Positions 5,273-6,442 of a stretch of 6,442 nt of DNA are shown in pieces. A model generated the notes under the pieces. The model was not told the origin of the DNA. It did no database searches and was given only the letters and a program-made list of their open reading frames with translations. How positions within the stretch are numbered: the stretch's first letter is position 1; each line of letters begins with the position of its first letter. The stretch lies in NCBI GenBank assembly GCA_026998145.1, contig JALTRC010000677.1:1-6442 (forward strand), given 5' to 3'. Source of the DNA: Gammaproteobacteria bacterium. Lineage in GTDB: Bacteria > Pseudomonadota > Gammaproteobacteria > SZUA-229. Made by a program: the position numbers and the translations under genes.

Positions 5273-6442
5273 TTGGCTATTCACTCACATAAATTTCGTA
5301 CATTCATTATAACCAGTATTGCCGTGCTGGTTATTCTGCTGGCGATTGTCTTTAGCAGTTTTCGTCTGATTGTATTGCTGGCGGGTGATTATGCGGATGA
5401 TATTGAACACCAGATTAATCAGCTGATTGGTATGCCCGTATCTATTGAAAAACTGGATGCGGATATAGAATGGTTAAGCCCCCGTTTAAAATTACTGAAT
5501 GTGAATTTTTTTGATGCCCAGGGTAAAAAGTTTCTGCACTCTGATGAAATTAATTTAAGCCTGAACTGGCTGGCCAGTTTACAAACCCTGCGCCCGGTAC
5601 TGGGTGTTGTGTCCTTAACAGGAACGGATCTGGATATTCAACGTCGTGGGGATGGAAACTTTGTCATTCAGGGATTTCCTCTGGTGGCTTCAACGCCCAC
5701 CAGTAAAATGCCACTGGAAGCGCGGGAATTTTTATCCCATTCATCCATTTTTATTCAGCATAGCCGGTTGAACTGGCTGGATCAGCGCAGCGGCCAGAAA
5801 CTGGATTTACGTCAGGTTAATCTGGCAATGGTGAATAATGGAAATGAGCATCAGCTATCCATTAATTTTCAGTTGCCAGCCGCCTATGGTGAAAACATCA
5901 GCTTGCGGGGAAAATTTCAGGGCAATCTGACAAAGCCTGAAAGCCTGTCCGGCTACCTTTATGGTCAACTGGATAATATTAATATGCAGCCCTGGTTTAA
6001 GGATTACGGTGCATTTAAAAACTTCAGCGCGGCGGGTCGCCTGACTGGTGAAACCTGGCTGAGCTTTAAAAACAAACAGATTGAACGTATCAGCGCTAAA
6101 ATTAACAGCCAGCAGTTGCAGCTTTATATTGTTCAGCAACAGGATAAGCACCAGCTGGCTTTTGAGCATGTGAGTTCTCAGATGCAATGGCAGAAAAATG
6201 CGCAGGGCTGGCAGTTGCAATTAGATGATGTACAGATACAGAAAAATAATCGCTCATGGGCTGCTGATGCCAGTATGGGTATTGAGTATCAGCAACAGGA
6301 AAATCAGCTGTTGTTGTCGGCCAGTTTTTTACGCAGCGAAGATGTGCTGGCCATTGGCCAGTTTACTTCCCATTTTATTTCACAGGATCTAAAGCAAACC
6401 CTGAAACAACTGTTGCCCTATCAGTTGCAGGGGGATTTAAGT
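5273..6442 (+). CDS. yhdP: YhdP family AsmA-like envelope protein, N-terminal part (cut by window end)
   Basis: An open frame of 390 codons runs to the window end. After a short basic stretch (HSHKFR, residues 4-9) a single hydrophobic membrane segment follows (about 11-30, FIITSIAVLVILLAIVFSSF). Then come IEHQINQLIGMPVSIEKLDA and a long beta-rich region facing the periplasm. The anchor, the GMPV-type motif and the place after rng fit YhdP, one of the large AsmA-like proteins (with TamB and YdbH) needed to move phospholipids to the outer membrane; E. coli YhdP exceeds 1200 residues, so about 30% is visible. There is no ATG at the proper place: an in-frame TAA lies at 5255-5257, so TTG 5273 is the best start, preceded by AAAAGAA (5256-5262). 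The next in-frame ATG would delete the membrane anchor. The region is visibly more AT-rich than rng. Family call is strong; exact start is moderate. Confidence 0.85.
   Translation, partial: MAIHSHKFRTFIITSIAVLVILLAIVFSSFRLIVLLAGDYADDIEHQINQLIGMPVSIEKLDADIEWLSPRLKLLNVNFFDAQGKKFLHSDEINLSLNWLASLQTLRPVLGVVSLTGTDLDIQRRGDGNFVIQGFPLVASTPTSKMPLEAREFLSHSSIFIQHSRLNWLDQRSGQKLDLRQVNLAMVNNGNEHQLSINFQLPAAYGENISLRGKFQGNLTKPESLSGYLYGQLDNINMQPWFKDYGAFKNFSAAGRLTGETWLSFKNKQIERISAKINSQQLQLYIVQQQDKHQLAFEHVSSQMQWQKNAQGWQLQLDDVQIQKNNRSWAADASMGIEYQQQENQLLLSASFLRSEDVLAIGQFTSHFISQDLKQTLKQLLPYQLQGDLS

Noticed and set aside
5855..6220. 121-codon minus-strand open frame within yhdP
   Set aside because: Antisense to a continuous YhdP-like frame, no Shine-Dalgarno or known domain.

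Overview
The window is a stretch of gammaproteobacterial core chromosome. ProA, NadD, RsfS, RlmH, Maf, RNase G and YhdP all read as gammaproteobacterial proteins. From memory, ProA resembles the Pseudomonas type closely, and Maf, RNase G and YhdP resemble their E. coli counterparts. No genus is assigned. No undescribed multi-gene system was found. The less ordinary content is in the non-coding DNA.

Layout: bases 1-126 are the outer end of an IS3-family-like insertion sequence, read leftwards. It has the first 20 codons of its OrfA-type transposase gene, a good promoter, a strong ribosome binding site and a small inverted repeat. It abuts a tandem array of a 7-base unit (127-164). Then come six complete genes and one partial gene, all on the + strand: proA (222-1481), nadD (1485-2114), rsfS (2104-2451), rlmH (2516-2986), maf (2988-3578), rng (3779-5236) and the 5' part of yhdP (5273-6442, running off the end). 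The maf-rng gap (3579-3778) holds three different repeat-like elements in a row.

The genes form two compact groups. In proA-nadD-rsfS-rlmH-maf the gaps are 3 nt, an 11-nt overlap, 64 nt and 1 nt, so one transcript with translational coupling is likely. The group joins proline biosynthesis, NAD biosynthesis, the ribosome factors RsfS and RlmH, and nucleotide-pool sanitation. The second group, rng-yhdP, covers 16S rRNA 5'-end maturation and mRNA decay, and envelope phospholipid transport. The order maf-rng-yhdP matches E. coli. The order proA-nadD-rsfS-rlmH matches Pseudomonas. Several starts lack a good Shine-Dalgarno sequence, and yhdP appears to start at TTG.
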